From Roseiarcus sp963765375 (GTDB lineage Bacteria > Pseudomonadota > Alphaproteobacteria > Rhizobiales > Beijerinckiaceae), in assembly GCA_963765375.1 (NCBI GenBank), contig CAVXVZ010000001.1, positions 1 through 64,000 of the forward strand: a stretch of DNA of 64,000 nucleotides, read 5' to 3'. Below the pieces are notes generated by a model. The model searched no databases. It saw only the letters and a program-made list of their open reading frames with translations, and had not been told where the DNA came from. The translations under genes and the position numbers were made by a program. Of the stretch, positions 52,517 to 60,540 are shown piece by piece (the stretch's first letter is position 1; each line of letters opens with the position of its first letter).

Positions 52517-53846
52517 TCAAGCGAAGTGGAGCGCCGCCGCTTGGTGCTCGGCGATCAGGGCGTCAAGGTCGACCCCGACCGGCTCGCCATCGACGACCCG
52601 CCATTCGCCCGCGACCATCACCCGATCGGCCCGGTGCGCGCCGCACAGGACAAGCGCCGCAAGCGGATCGTGCGCGCCCGAGAAGCGCGGCTCGTCGAGC
52701 TTGAACAGGGCGAGGTCGGCTTCATAGCCCGCCTCGATCCGGCCGATGTCGGAGCGTCCGAGGCAGCGCGCCGAGCCTTCCGTCGCCCAGCGCAGGACGT
52801 CGCGATGGGTGACCTGGTCGGCGCCGTAACGCAGGCGGCCGATCATCAGCGCGTGGCGGATCGCCTCCATCATGTTGGAGGAAATCGTTGGAGGCCGAGC
52901 CGTCGACGCCAAGGCCCAACGGCGAACCTGCCGCCTCGAGCTCGCAGGTCGGGCAGATCCCCGACGCCAGGACCATGTTCGAGGCCGCGCAATGGCTGAC
53001 CCCGACGCCCGCCTTGCCCAGCCGGGCGATCTCACGCGAATTGAAATGAATGCCGTGGGCGAGCCAGACGCGGCTCGACATCCAGCCGGTTTCCTCGAGG
53101 AGGTCGACCGGCCTCAAGCCGTACATCTTGAGGCAGAACCGCTCTTCGTCCTCGGTCTCGCACAGGTGGGTGTGAAGCTGGCAGTCGTAGCGCTCGGCGA
53201 GCCGCGCGCTTTCGGTCATGAGATCCTTGGAGATCGAGAACGGCGAACAGGGCGCGAGCGCGACGCGAATAAGCGCGCCAGGCTTCGGATCGTGGAACAG
53301 CTTCAGCACCCGTTCGCTGTCGGCGAGAATCGTCTCCTCGTCCTGCACCACGCTGTCGGGCGGCAGTCCGCCGTCCTTTTCCGACAGGTTCATGGAGCCG
53401 CGCGAGACGGTCATCCTTATGCCTAACCGACGCGCCTCCTCGACCTCGATATCGACCGCGTTCTCGAGCCCGGCCGGATAGAGATAGTGATGATCGGCGG
53501 CGGTCGTACAGCCCGAGAGCATGAGCTCGGTCAGCGCGAGCCGCGCCGCGAGTCTAAGCTGGTTGGGCTTGAGCCTGGCCCAGATCGGATAGAGCGCGGT
53601 GAGCCAAGCGAACAGCGGCTTGTTGATCGCCGAAGGATGGGCGCGGGTCAGCGTCTGATAGAAATGGTGGTGGGTGTTGACGAGCCCCGGCAATACGACA
53701 TGGCGCGAGGCGTCGAACGTCGCGTCAATGCGGTCCGCGCTCCCTCCCAGCCCGACGAGCCCGGCGATCCGTGTCCCCTCGACCACGACGCCGCGCTCGG
53801 CGCCGTCCGCGAAGATCGCCAGGGGATCCTTGATCCAGATGCGCAT
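52517..53846 (-). CDS. 8-oxoguanine deaminase-like amidohydrolase, split by an apparent +1 frameshift
   Basis: Zinc amidohydrolase of the guanine/8-oxoguanine deaminase and AtzB-like group. MRIWIKDPLAIFADGAERGV is the start; VNTHHHFYQTL supplies two metal histidines, HTHLCETEDEE and VWLAHGIHF further ones, and GVDGSASND the metal aspartate. The frame breaks at 52881-52886, where the coding strand reads GATTTC; GATTC gives NDSSNMMEAIRHALM, the family consensus, and the reading continues to EHQAAALHFA. The corrected product is 442 aa. 8-oxoguanine is the substrate I favour; guanine or triazines are alternatives. The break sits at a GANTC site. Confidence 0.82.
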
Positions 53847-53969
53847 GCTCGCTGTACCCTTCGTTCCGCCGGCTCCCTATTGGGAAGCGCTCAAGCGGGT
53901 GTCAACCGCGCGGGGGCGGCGGTTCGAGGCGGACTTTTGTGCTAGCTTGTCGACACGCTCAGAGGCGCC

Positions 53970-55733
53970 ATGAACGAGACCCGGAAAATCGCTGCGATCC
54001 TTGCCGCCGACGTCGCCGGCTTCAGCCGCCTCGCCGGGGCGGATGAGGACAACACGCTGGCGCGTCTGCGCGCCTTGCGCGGCGACCTCACGGACCCGAC
54101 CATCGCCATCCATCGCGGCCGCGTCGTCAAGCGCACCGGCGACGGGTTCATTGTCGAGTTCCGCAGCGTCGTCGACGCAGTTCGCTGCGCGATCGAGATT
54201 CAGAACGGCATGGTCGAGCGCAACGCCGGCGTCGCGCAGGACCGTCGCATCGACTTCCGCATCGGCGTCCATCTCGGCGACGTGGTCGAGGAAGCCGACG
54301 GCGACCTGATGGGCGACGGCGTCAATATTGCCGCGCGGATCGAGAGCGTCGCCGACCCCGGTGGGATTTGCCTGTCGGAAGACGCGTGGCGGCAGGTGCG
54401 CGACCGGGTGAAGGAGACCTTCGTCGATCGCGGCGAGCAGGCGCTGAAGAACATCGCCCGGCCGGTGCGCATTTACGCGGTCTCATTTGCGCCGCCCGAC
54501 GCCGGGAGCGCTCCCGGCCACGCCCCTGCCGCGCCGATCGAGCCCGCCCGTTCGTCGATCGCCGTGCTGCCATTCGCCAACATGAGCGGCGACGCCGAAC
54601 AGGAATATTTCGCCGACGGCATTTCAGAAGACATCATCACCGCGCTGTCGAAGCTCCCGCAGCTCTTCGTCATCGCCCGCAATTCGGCTTTCACGTTCAA
54701 AGGCAAGAACGTCAACGTCGGCGAGGTGGGCAGGAGCCTCGGGGTCCGCCACGTACTTGAGGGCAGCGTGCGCAAGTCCGGCGGCCGGGTCAGGATCACG
54801 GCCCAGCTCATCGATGCGACCACCGGCGGGCACCTGTGGGCCGAGCGGTTCGACCGGCAGCTCACCGACATCTTCGCCGTCCAGGACGATGTGACATCCC
54901 ATATCGTCTCCGCTCTGGCGCTTAATCTGAGCGGCGGCGACCGGCGGAGCATCGTCGCCGAGCGCACCGAGAACCAGGAAGCCTACGACTTGTTCCTGCG
55001 CGGGCGCGAGCTGTGGTGGGCGTTCACGCCCGAGGCCAACCGTGAAGCCGAACGGCTTCTCAGGCGCGCGGCCGCGCTCGACCCCGGCTTTGCGCCGGCC
55101 TTCGCCTTCCTCGCCGCGACGCTGGCCAACGCCTATTCCAACGGATGGGCCGAAGCGCCCGCCGAGGCCCTGGCCGAGGCTGAGAGGGCGGCGCGACTTG
55201 CGGTCACGCTCGACGAGCGATACCCCTACGCGCTGTGGTCGCTCGCCATGACCCTGTCATGGGAGCGGCGAAGTGACGAGGCGCTTGGCGCCGCCAAGAA
55301 GGCGATTGGATTCAACCCGAATTTCGCCGACGGGCACAGCATGGTCGGCGTGCTGCTCCACTTTGCGGGTAGGTCAGCGGAGGCGCTCCAGTACTTCGAC
55401 CGCGCGATGGCGCTCGATCCCTATTTCCCGAGCATATTGCTGTATTTCCGCGCGCAGGCAGCCTATCAGCTCGGGCAATATGCCGAGGCCGTGAGCCTTC
55501 TGAAGCGACGCATCCTGCGCAATCCCGAAACCGACACGTCGCGGGTGCTCTTGGCCGCGAGCTTGGGCCAGATGGGCCTCATCGAAGAGGCCCGCGAGGC
55601 CTGGCGAGAATTGCTGCGCGTCAACCCGGCCTATTCGCTGGAACAGCGCCGCAACGTTCTGCCTTACAAGAACCCGTCCGATTTCGAGCGCATCGTCGAG
55701 GGCCTGCGTAAGGCGGGGCTGCCCGAGACGTGA
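53970..55733 (+). CDS. Class III adenylate/guanylate cyclase with TPR repeats
   Basis: A 587-aa soluble protein. An N-terminal class III cyclase domain (about 1-170) begins IAAILAADVAGFSRLAGADE with the first metal Asp, and RTGDGFIVEF has the second. A middle part (about 195-340) is like the TolB-type domain of CadC-like and cyclase-TPR proteins: IAVLPFANMSGDAEQEYFAD and RRVEGSVRKSGGRVRI-type strands. The C-terminal half (about 350-570) is a set of TPRs. Such proteins are frequent and multi-copy in Hyphomicrobiales. Its product and signal are unknown. Confidence 0.88.
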   Translation: MNETRKIAAILAADVAGFSRLAGADEDNTLARLRALRGDLTDPTIAIHRGRVVKRTGDGFIVEFRSVVDAVRCAIEIQNGMVERNAGVAQDRRIDFRIGVHLGDVVEEADGDLMGDGVNIAARIESVADPGGICLSEDAWRQVRDRVKETFVDRGEQALKNIARPVRIYAVSFAPPDAGSAPGHAPAAPIEPARSSIAVLPFANMSGDAEQEYFADGISEDIITALSKLPQLFVIARNSAFTFKGKNVNVGEVGRSLGVRHVLEGSVRKSGGRVRITAQLIDATTGGHLWAERFDRQLTDIFAVQDDVTSHIVSALALNLSGGDRRSIVAERTENQEAYDLFLRGRELWWAFTPEANREAERLLRRAAALDPGFAPAFAFLAATLANAYSNGWAEAPAEALAEAERAARLAVTLDERYPYALWSLAMTLSWERRSDEALGAAKKAIGFNPNFADGHSMVGVLLHFAGRSAEALQYFDRAMALDPYFPSILLYFRAQAAYQLGQYAEAVSLLKRRILRNPETDTSRVLLAASLGQMGLIEEAREAWRELLRVNPAYSLEQRRNVLPYKNPSDFERIVEGLRKAGLPET

Positions 55734-55753
55734 CCGCGGCCCGCAAGCTCGCG

Positions 55754-56617
55754 TCAGCCTCCCAGCTCCCGGTTGGTCGGTCCGCGCGCGGTGACCACTT
55801 CCGCGCGGCGGCCGCGGATGATCGCCATTTTGGCGACTCCCGTCAGCCCCGAGCCGGCGTCGAGATTGAGCCGGAACCCGGCGATCTGGTCCGCGTGCGA
55901 GGCGTTGCGCCCGCCGTCGTTCGGGGTGTGGCCGTGGACGACGAACACGCCGCTGAAGCCCTCCGGCCCCGGCCGATGGTTGAGGAACGGCCAGCGCACC
56001 CAGGCCCAGTGGCGCTCTTCGTCCAGACTCGCAAGCGGGATATTCCAGGGAGCGGCGAGAAACGCCTCGAGGCCGAAGCGCGGGTTGACGCCGGCGTGGA
56101 CGAACAGGATGTCGCCCGAGCGCCAGCTCGCGCGCAAAGCATCAAGCCAGGCCCGCACGCGCTCCGGCAGCGACGCTCGCGCGGCCGCCAACAACTCCCA
56201 AAGATCCTCTGGCGGTTCGTCAGCCTCGACGAACTCGGCCAGCGTCCGATCGCCGCCGTTGGCGATCCAGGCCTCGAGCGCCTCGATCGCGACGTCCGGC
56301 GGCGTCCCCGATTCGAGCGCGAGCCGCATCATCGCCTCATGGTTGCCCATCAGCGCAATCGCTTCGTCGGCGCCGATGCGCGCCGCGGAGCCGATCGCAA
56401 GCTCGATCGCGCCCAGGCTGTCGGGCCCGCGATCGACGAGGTCGCCGAGAAAGACGATCGCACGCTTCTCGCGCCGCCTCGGTTCGCGCGCGGCTTCATC
56501 GATGAGCGTGGCGAGCAGGTCGGTGCGGCCGTGAATGTCGCCGACGGCGAAACTCTCCTTGTCCGGGCTGGCGGCGAACGGCAGCGCGTATTCTCGACGC
56601 TCGACGATCGAAGGCAT
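55754..56617 (-). CDS. PPP-family metallophosphatase (Ser/Thr phosphatase-like)
   Basis: A 287-aa soluble phosphatase with two metal ions. All PPP motifs are present: GDIHGR (about residue 26), GDLVDRG (about 57), GNHE (about 88), HAGV and HGHT. These place it with the bacterial PrpA/PrpE-like group that dephosphorylate protein or nucleotide substrates. The start MPSIVERREYALPF at 56617 is chosen for its position before the first strand. The target is unknown. Confidence 0.87.
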   Translation of the reverse strand: MPSIVERREYALPFAASPDKESFAVGDIHGRTDLLATLIDEAAREPRRREKRAIVFLGDLVDRGPDSLGAIELAIGSAARIGADEAIALMGNHEAMMRLALESGTPPDVAIEALEAWIANGGDRTLAEFVEADEPPEDLWELLAAARASLPERVRAWLDALRASWRSGDILFVHAGVNPRFGLEAFLAAPWNIPLASLDEERHWAWVRWPFLNHRPGPEGFSGVFVVHGHTPNDGGRNASHADQIAGFRLNLDAGSGLTGVAKMAIIRGRRAEVVTARGPTNRELGG

Positions 56618-56663
56618 GCGGGCAGCATTGCACGCCGGCGCCGGCGCACGCTAGGATCGCGCT

Positions 56664-57839
56664 ATGTTTCTCCAGTTCTTCGCCAACCTCCGTCAGGCGC
56701 ATGTGCCGGCGACGCCGCGCGAATATCTCGACCTCATGGGCGCGCTCGAAGGCGATCTGGCTCAGATGTCGGTCGACGAATTCTATCGGCTGGCGCGCGC
56801 GCTCCTGGTCAAGGACGAGCGTAATCTCGACCGGTTCGACGTCGTGTTCGCAGCGACCTTCAAGGGCTTGTTGACGCTCGCGGCCGCGGTCGAGGCCAGG
56901 GAGTTGCCCGAGGAATGGCTGCGCCGCATGGCCGAGAAATATCTGAGCCCGGAGGAGCGGGCCGAGATCGAGAAGCTCGGGTTCGACAAGTTGATGGAGA
57001 CGCTGCGCCAGCGCCTCGCCGAGCAGAAGGGGCGCCACCAGGGCGGCTCGAAATGGATCGGCACGGGCGGGACGTCGCCATTCGGCGCCTATGGCGACCA
57101 TCCCGAGGGCGTGCGCATCGGCCAAGACAAGGGCCGCCGGGGCAGCGCCGTCAAGGTCTGGGACCGGCGGGAGTTCAAGGACTTCGACGGCGACGCCGAG
57201 CTCGGGCCGCGCAACATCAAGCTCGCGCTGCGCCGCCTCAGGCGATTTGCCCGCGAGGGCGCAGCCGAGGAGCTCGACCTCGACGGCACGATCCGCTCAA
57301 CCGCCGACAAGGGCTATATCGACGTCCTGCTCAGGCCCGAGCGGCGCAACGCCGTCAAGGTGCTGCTCTTTCTCGACGTCGGCGGCTCGATGGATTGGCA
57401 CGTCGAGGCGGCTGAGCAATTGTTCTCCGCCGCCAAGAGCCAATTCAAGCGGCTTGACCATTTCTACTTCCACAACTGCCTCTATGAAAGCGTGTGGAAG
57501 AACAATCGCCGCCGCCACGACGAGCGCGTGCCGACCCGCGACCTCTTGAATTCCTACCGCCGCGACTATCGCGTCGTGTTCGTCGGCGACGCTTCGATGA
57601 GCCCGCATGAAATCATGGCTCCCGGCGGCTCGGTCGAGCATCTCAATCCGGAGCCAGGACGGGTCTGGCTTGAGCGGGCCATTCTCGCCTGGCCGCGCAC
57701 GGTGTGGATCAATCCGACGCCGCGGAGCCAGTGGAATCGTTCCCTGTCGACGACGATGATCGCGGAGATCCTCCAGCATCGCATGTTCCCGCTGACGCCC
57801 GACGGCGTTGAAGCGGCGATGCGGGCGCTGGCCGCCTGA
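56664..57839 (+). CDS. CoxE-like VWA-domain protein
   Basis: A 391-aa protein of the CoxE/COG3825 type: an N-terminal helical domain (FFANLRQAHVPATPREYLDL) followed by a VWA domain. The MIDAS loop is FLDVGGSMDWH, where the usual DxSxS is DxGGS, a variant seen in this subgroup. MoxR-type ATPases pair with such proteins to help mature metalloenzymes or other complexes; a MoxR gene lies 5.3 kb downstream on the same strand, which is an unusual gap. It starts at 56664, divergent from the phosphatase. Confidence 0.85.
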   Translation: MFLQFFANLRQAHVPATPREYLDLMGALEGDLAQMSVDEFYRLARALLVKDERNLDRFDVVFAATFKGLLTLAAAVEARELPEEWLRRMAEKYLSPEERAEIEKLGFDKLMETLRQRLAEQKGRHQGGSKWIGTGGTSPFGAYGDHPEGVRIGQDKGRRGSAVKVWDRREFKDFDGDAELGPRNIKLALRRLRRFAREGAAEELDLDGTIRSTADKGYIDVLLRPERRNAVKVLLFLDVGGSMDWHVEAAEQLFSAAKSQFKRLDHFYFHNCLYESVWKNNRRRHDERVPTRDLLNSYRRDYRVVFVGDASMSPHEIMAPGGSVEHLNPEPGRVWLERAILAWPRTVWINPTPRSQWNRSLSTTMIAEILQHRMFPLTPDGVEAAMRALAA

Positions 57840-57854
57840 GGCCAGCCGGAGGCG

Positions 57855-58280
57855 TCACTCCCTGACCACCAGGACCGAACATTGCGCGTGGCGCACGATC
57901 GTCGTGGCGTTCGAGCCGAGCAGATAGTCCGACATCACGGGGCGATGCGACCCGACGACCATGAGGTCGGCGTTCCATTCCGAGGCCTCCTCCAAAAGTT
58001 CGTGATAAATCCCGCCCGCCCGCGTCGCGGCGCTCTTGCGCTCGGCCGGCAGATCGACGCTGGCGAGAATGGCGTCGAGCTCCGCCTTCGCGCGTTTTTC
58101 CTGCTCCTCGTCGAAGTCCACCGGCACATATTCCATGAACGTGGCCGGGATGACCGGCAGGACATTGACCAGCCTGAGCTCGCCGCCGCCCGCCTTGGCC
58201 AGTTCGAGCGCCTGTGGGAGCCCCTTTGGAGCCGACTCCGATTCGGCGAGATCGACCGCAAGAACGATGCGCTTGTACAT
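57855..58280 (-). CDS. Universal stress protein (UspA family)
   Basis: A 141-aa soluble protein. YKRIVLAVDLAESESAPKG opens the fold and VVGSHRPVMSDYLLGSNATT (about residues 109-129) is the ATP-binding G2xG9xG(S/T) motif, so it is of the ATP-binding type. The ending VRHAQCSVLVVRE is typical. Its length is standard. It converges on the VWA gene. The role is in stress survival generally; nothing more precise is implied. Confidence 0.9.
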   Translation of the reverse strand: MYKRIVLAVDLAESESAPKGLPQALELAKAGGGELRLVNVLPVIPATFMEYVPVDFDEEQEKRAKAELDAILASVDLPAERKSAATRAGGIYHELLEEASEWNADLMVVGSHRPVMSDYLLGSNATTIVRHAQCSVLVVRE

Positions 58281-58509
58281 GACAACCCTCCTTCGAGACC
58301 AGAGTCCCCGCTTCTCAAGCGTCCCGATGCTTCAACCTGAGCCGCTCTTTACCCTCTGGCAAGGCGGTTGAGGCAAAAAGCCTCAGCGCCGCATGGGATC
58401 GCGCGCCGGTCGGCCGGGGGCAAGGGAAATTGGCGACGATAGTCATTGTTCCTTAGCCGACGGATCGCTATAACGCCGCGAAATTCTATGCGGAAAGCAG
58501 GATTCGCCA

Positions 58510-58926
58510 ATGAACGATGTCGCCGTTGAAAGCTATAAGCCGTCGGACGACGAACCGTTCATGAACGAACGACAGCGGGAATATTTCCGCCGCAAACTCA
58601 TCGCATGGCGCGAATCGATCCTGGCCGAAAGCCGCGACACGCTCGCCGCCCTGCAGCAGGAGAGCGAGAATCATCCCGACTTCGCGGACCGCGCGTCGTC
58701 GGAGACCGACCGGGCGATCGAGCTTCGCGCCCGCGACCGGCAGCGCAAGCTGATCGCCAAGATCGAGGCCGCGCTGGCGCGAATCGACGACGGCTCGTAT
58801 GGCTATTGCGTCGAGACCGGCGATCCCATCTCGCTCAGGCGCCTCGACGCCCGGCCGATCGCGACCCTCTCTGTCGAGGCGCAGGAACGGCACGAGCGGC
58901 GCGAGAGAATCTATCGCGACGAGTAA
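58510..58926 (+). CDS. dksA: DksA-type RNA polymerase-binding regulator
   Basis: A 138-aa protein that binds RNA polymerase with ppGpp to switch stable-RNA and amino acid promoters. REYFRRKLIAWRESILAESR begins the coiled coil, and DRASSETDRAIELRARDRQR its tip with the functional D(A/R)xxS acidic region. The zinc-finger area DDGSYGYCVETGDPISLRRL has a single cysteine, as in many alphaproteobacteria, so the canonical four-cysteine site is reduced. The start at 58510 follows AGGA about 9 nt upstream. A typical function is expected. Confidence 0.9.
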   Translation: MNDVAVESYKPSDDEPFMNERQREYFRRKLIAWRESILAESRDTLAALQQESENHPDFADRASSETDRAIELRARDRQRKLIAKIEAALARIDDGSYGYCVETGDPISLRRLDARPIATLSVEAQERHERRERIYRDE

Positions 58927-59049
58927 CGAGTCGGTCCCGGCGCGTCTTATCCGTGACCCGACGAAGGACGGGCGCCCTTCACGGCGCCCTGCTCAGAACG
59001 ACCGGCTTCGATCAGCTCTGCACCCAAGGGGTGGCCCCCGGCCCAACGG

Positions 59050-60198
59050 TCAGTTCAACTTCTCGCGGCCGAGCAGGCGCGCCATTTCCGCTTCTAGCGA
59101 ATCAAGGTCAGCGAACGGATCGTCAACCTTCGCCGGCCCCTTGGCGCCTGAAGCTGGGTTCGGTTTGTCGCCGAGCTGGCGGATTTCGCCGAATTTCTGC
59201 GCGCCCTCGGACGGCGGCGCCTTCGTCGCAGGCCGCGCCGGGGCAGGCGCCGTGACGGGCGCCTTCGGCGGCCCCGCGAGCGGCTCCACGGCTGCGGCCG
59301 CGGCGGCAGATTCGACCTTGTCCGGGCGCGGCGGCGAAGGCGCAGCCGCGGAAGGGGCCTGCGGATTGGCGGGGATCGGCGACGATCTCGGGGCGACCTT
59401 CTCCGTCAGCCGAGTCACGGTCGCGCGATTGGCGGAGCCGCTCGCGGGAACGATCGGGGGAGGCATTGTCGGACGCCCCGGCGCGGGACGCGGCGACGGC
59501 GAACTCGCCGGCTCCAGCCGGACGGGCTCCGACGATTGCGCGACCGAGGCCGGAACGGGAGCCGGGCGCGCCGCCGGCTCAGGTTCGACTGATTTGACCG
59601 CCGGCGCGGGAGGGGCCGCGGGCGCAGGTGCGGTCGCGGTCGCCGCAGCTGACGCCGGCGGCTTAGGGGCCGCCGGGACCGCGGCGGGCGCTGGCGCCTT
59701 AGGAGCCGCGGGGGCCGGGAGCGGCGCCGGCGCCTTGGGGGCCGCTGGCGCGGACGCCGCGGCCGCGGCGGCCACCTTCGACGGCGGCGCTTCGGCGACG
59801 ACGGGCGCAGCGGCGGCCAGCGGCGTCTCGGTTCGGCGCCCGGAAGCGCTCGGCGCCAGCAGAGGCGAGGCCTGGCTGTTCTCCCGCGCCGGCGTCAGCG
59901 CGCGGTTGATCTGCGATTCGACCACAACATCGTTCGGCCCGCCGATCATGACCAGATGCTCGACGTTGTCGCGCCGGACCAGGACCAGCTGCCGCTGGCC
60001 GTCGAGACTGAACGCGTCGACGAGGCCGAGGCGCGGCTGACGGGTCCGTCCGCCCGGAACGCGCAGCCTATGGGCGAATACCAATCGGTAAAGGATCGCC
60101 AGGACGATGAGCGCGGCGATGCCGCACGCCGCCAGGAACCCCATCTGAACGACCCGATTATCCGCGAACGGGAGCTGATCCAACCACTGCATGCCCAA
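59050..60198 (-). CDS. fliO: FliO-like membrane protein with a long Pro/Ala-rich tail
   Basis: A 382-aa protein. A membrane helix at about residues 17-38 (VVQMGFLAACGIAALIVLAI) is followed by a short FliO-like domain RLGLVDAFSLDGQRQLVLVR then DNVEHLVMIGGPNDVVVES (about 60-95), the signature of flagellar-biosynthetic FliO-type proteins. The remaining 280 residues are very rich in Ala and Pro and end EAEMARLLGREKLN. No other flagellar gene is in the window, so a flagellar role is not certain. It converges on dksA and is divergent from cckA. Confidence 0.68.
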   Translation of the reverse strand: MGMQWLDQLPFADNRVVQMGFLAACGIAALIVLAILYRLVFAHRLRVPGGRTRQPRLGLVDAFSLDGQRQLVLVRRDNVEHLVMIGGPNDVVVESQINRALTPARENSQASPLLAPSASGRRTETPLAAAAPVVAEAPPSKVAAAAAASAPAAPKAPAPLPAPAAPKAPAPAAVPAAPKPPASAAATATAPAPAAPPAPAVKSVEPEPAARPAPVPASVAQSSEPVRLEPASSPSPRPAPGRPTMPPPIVPASGSANRATVTRLTEKVAPRSSPIPANPQAPSAAAPSPPRPDKVESAAAAAAVEPLAGPPKAPVTAPAPARPATKAPPSEGAQKFGEIRQLGDKPNPASGAKGPAKVDDPFADLDSLEAEMARLLGREKLN

Positions 60199-60540
60199 TC
60201 CAAAACTCCCCCGGCCGAGCGCGCCGCAACCTGCTCTTCAGGTTCAGCTTTCGAGCGGCTTCGCCGCGCCCCGGAGAAGCGAGATCGCCGCCGACCCAAG
60301 GACTGGGCTACAGCGCCGCCGGCGCTCGCGGGTCCCGCGCGCGCCGAATCCGTCCGGCGCCTGTGTGACATTCATAACAAAATGCGATCCCGTTGAAAAC
60401 TGGGGCTTTCACCCCACTTTCGCGCAGGTTCGGCAGTTCGCCGTCGAGACATCGGACGCCGCCCATGGTAGCACACGCGCGACCGCGATCGACTCGGCGG
60501 GTTCGCGTTCGGCAATGTCCTTTCGGGGTTTGAGCCTCAA
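60199..60540. other. Divergent intergenic region, 342 bp
   Basis: Between the fliO-like gene and cckA, transcribed away from each other. A short hairpin TGGGG-CTTTCA-CCCCA lies at 60401-60416. I see no gene and no clear CtrA- or GcrA-type box; a GANTC count was not made. Confidence 0.4.
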
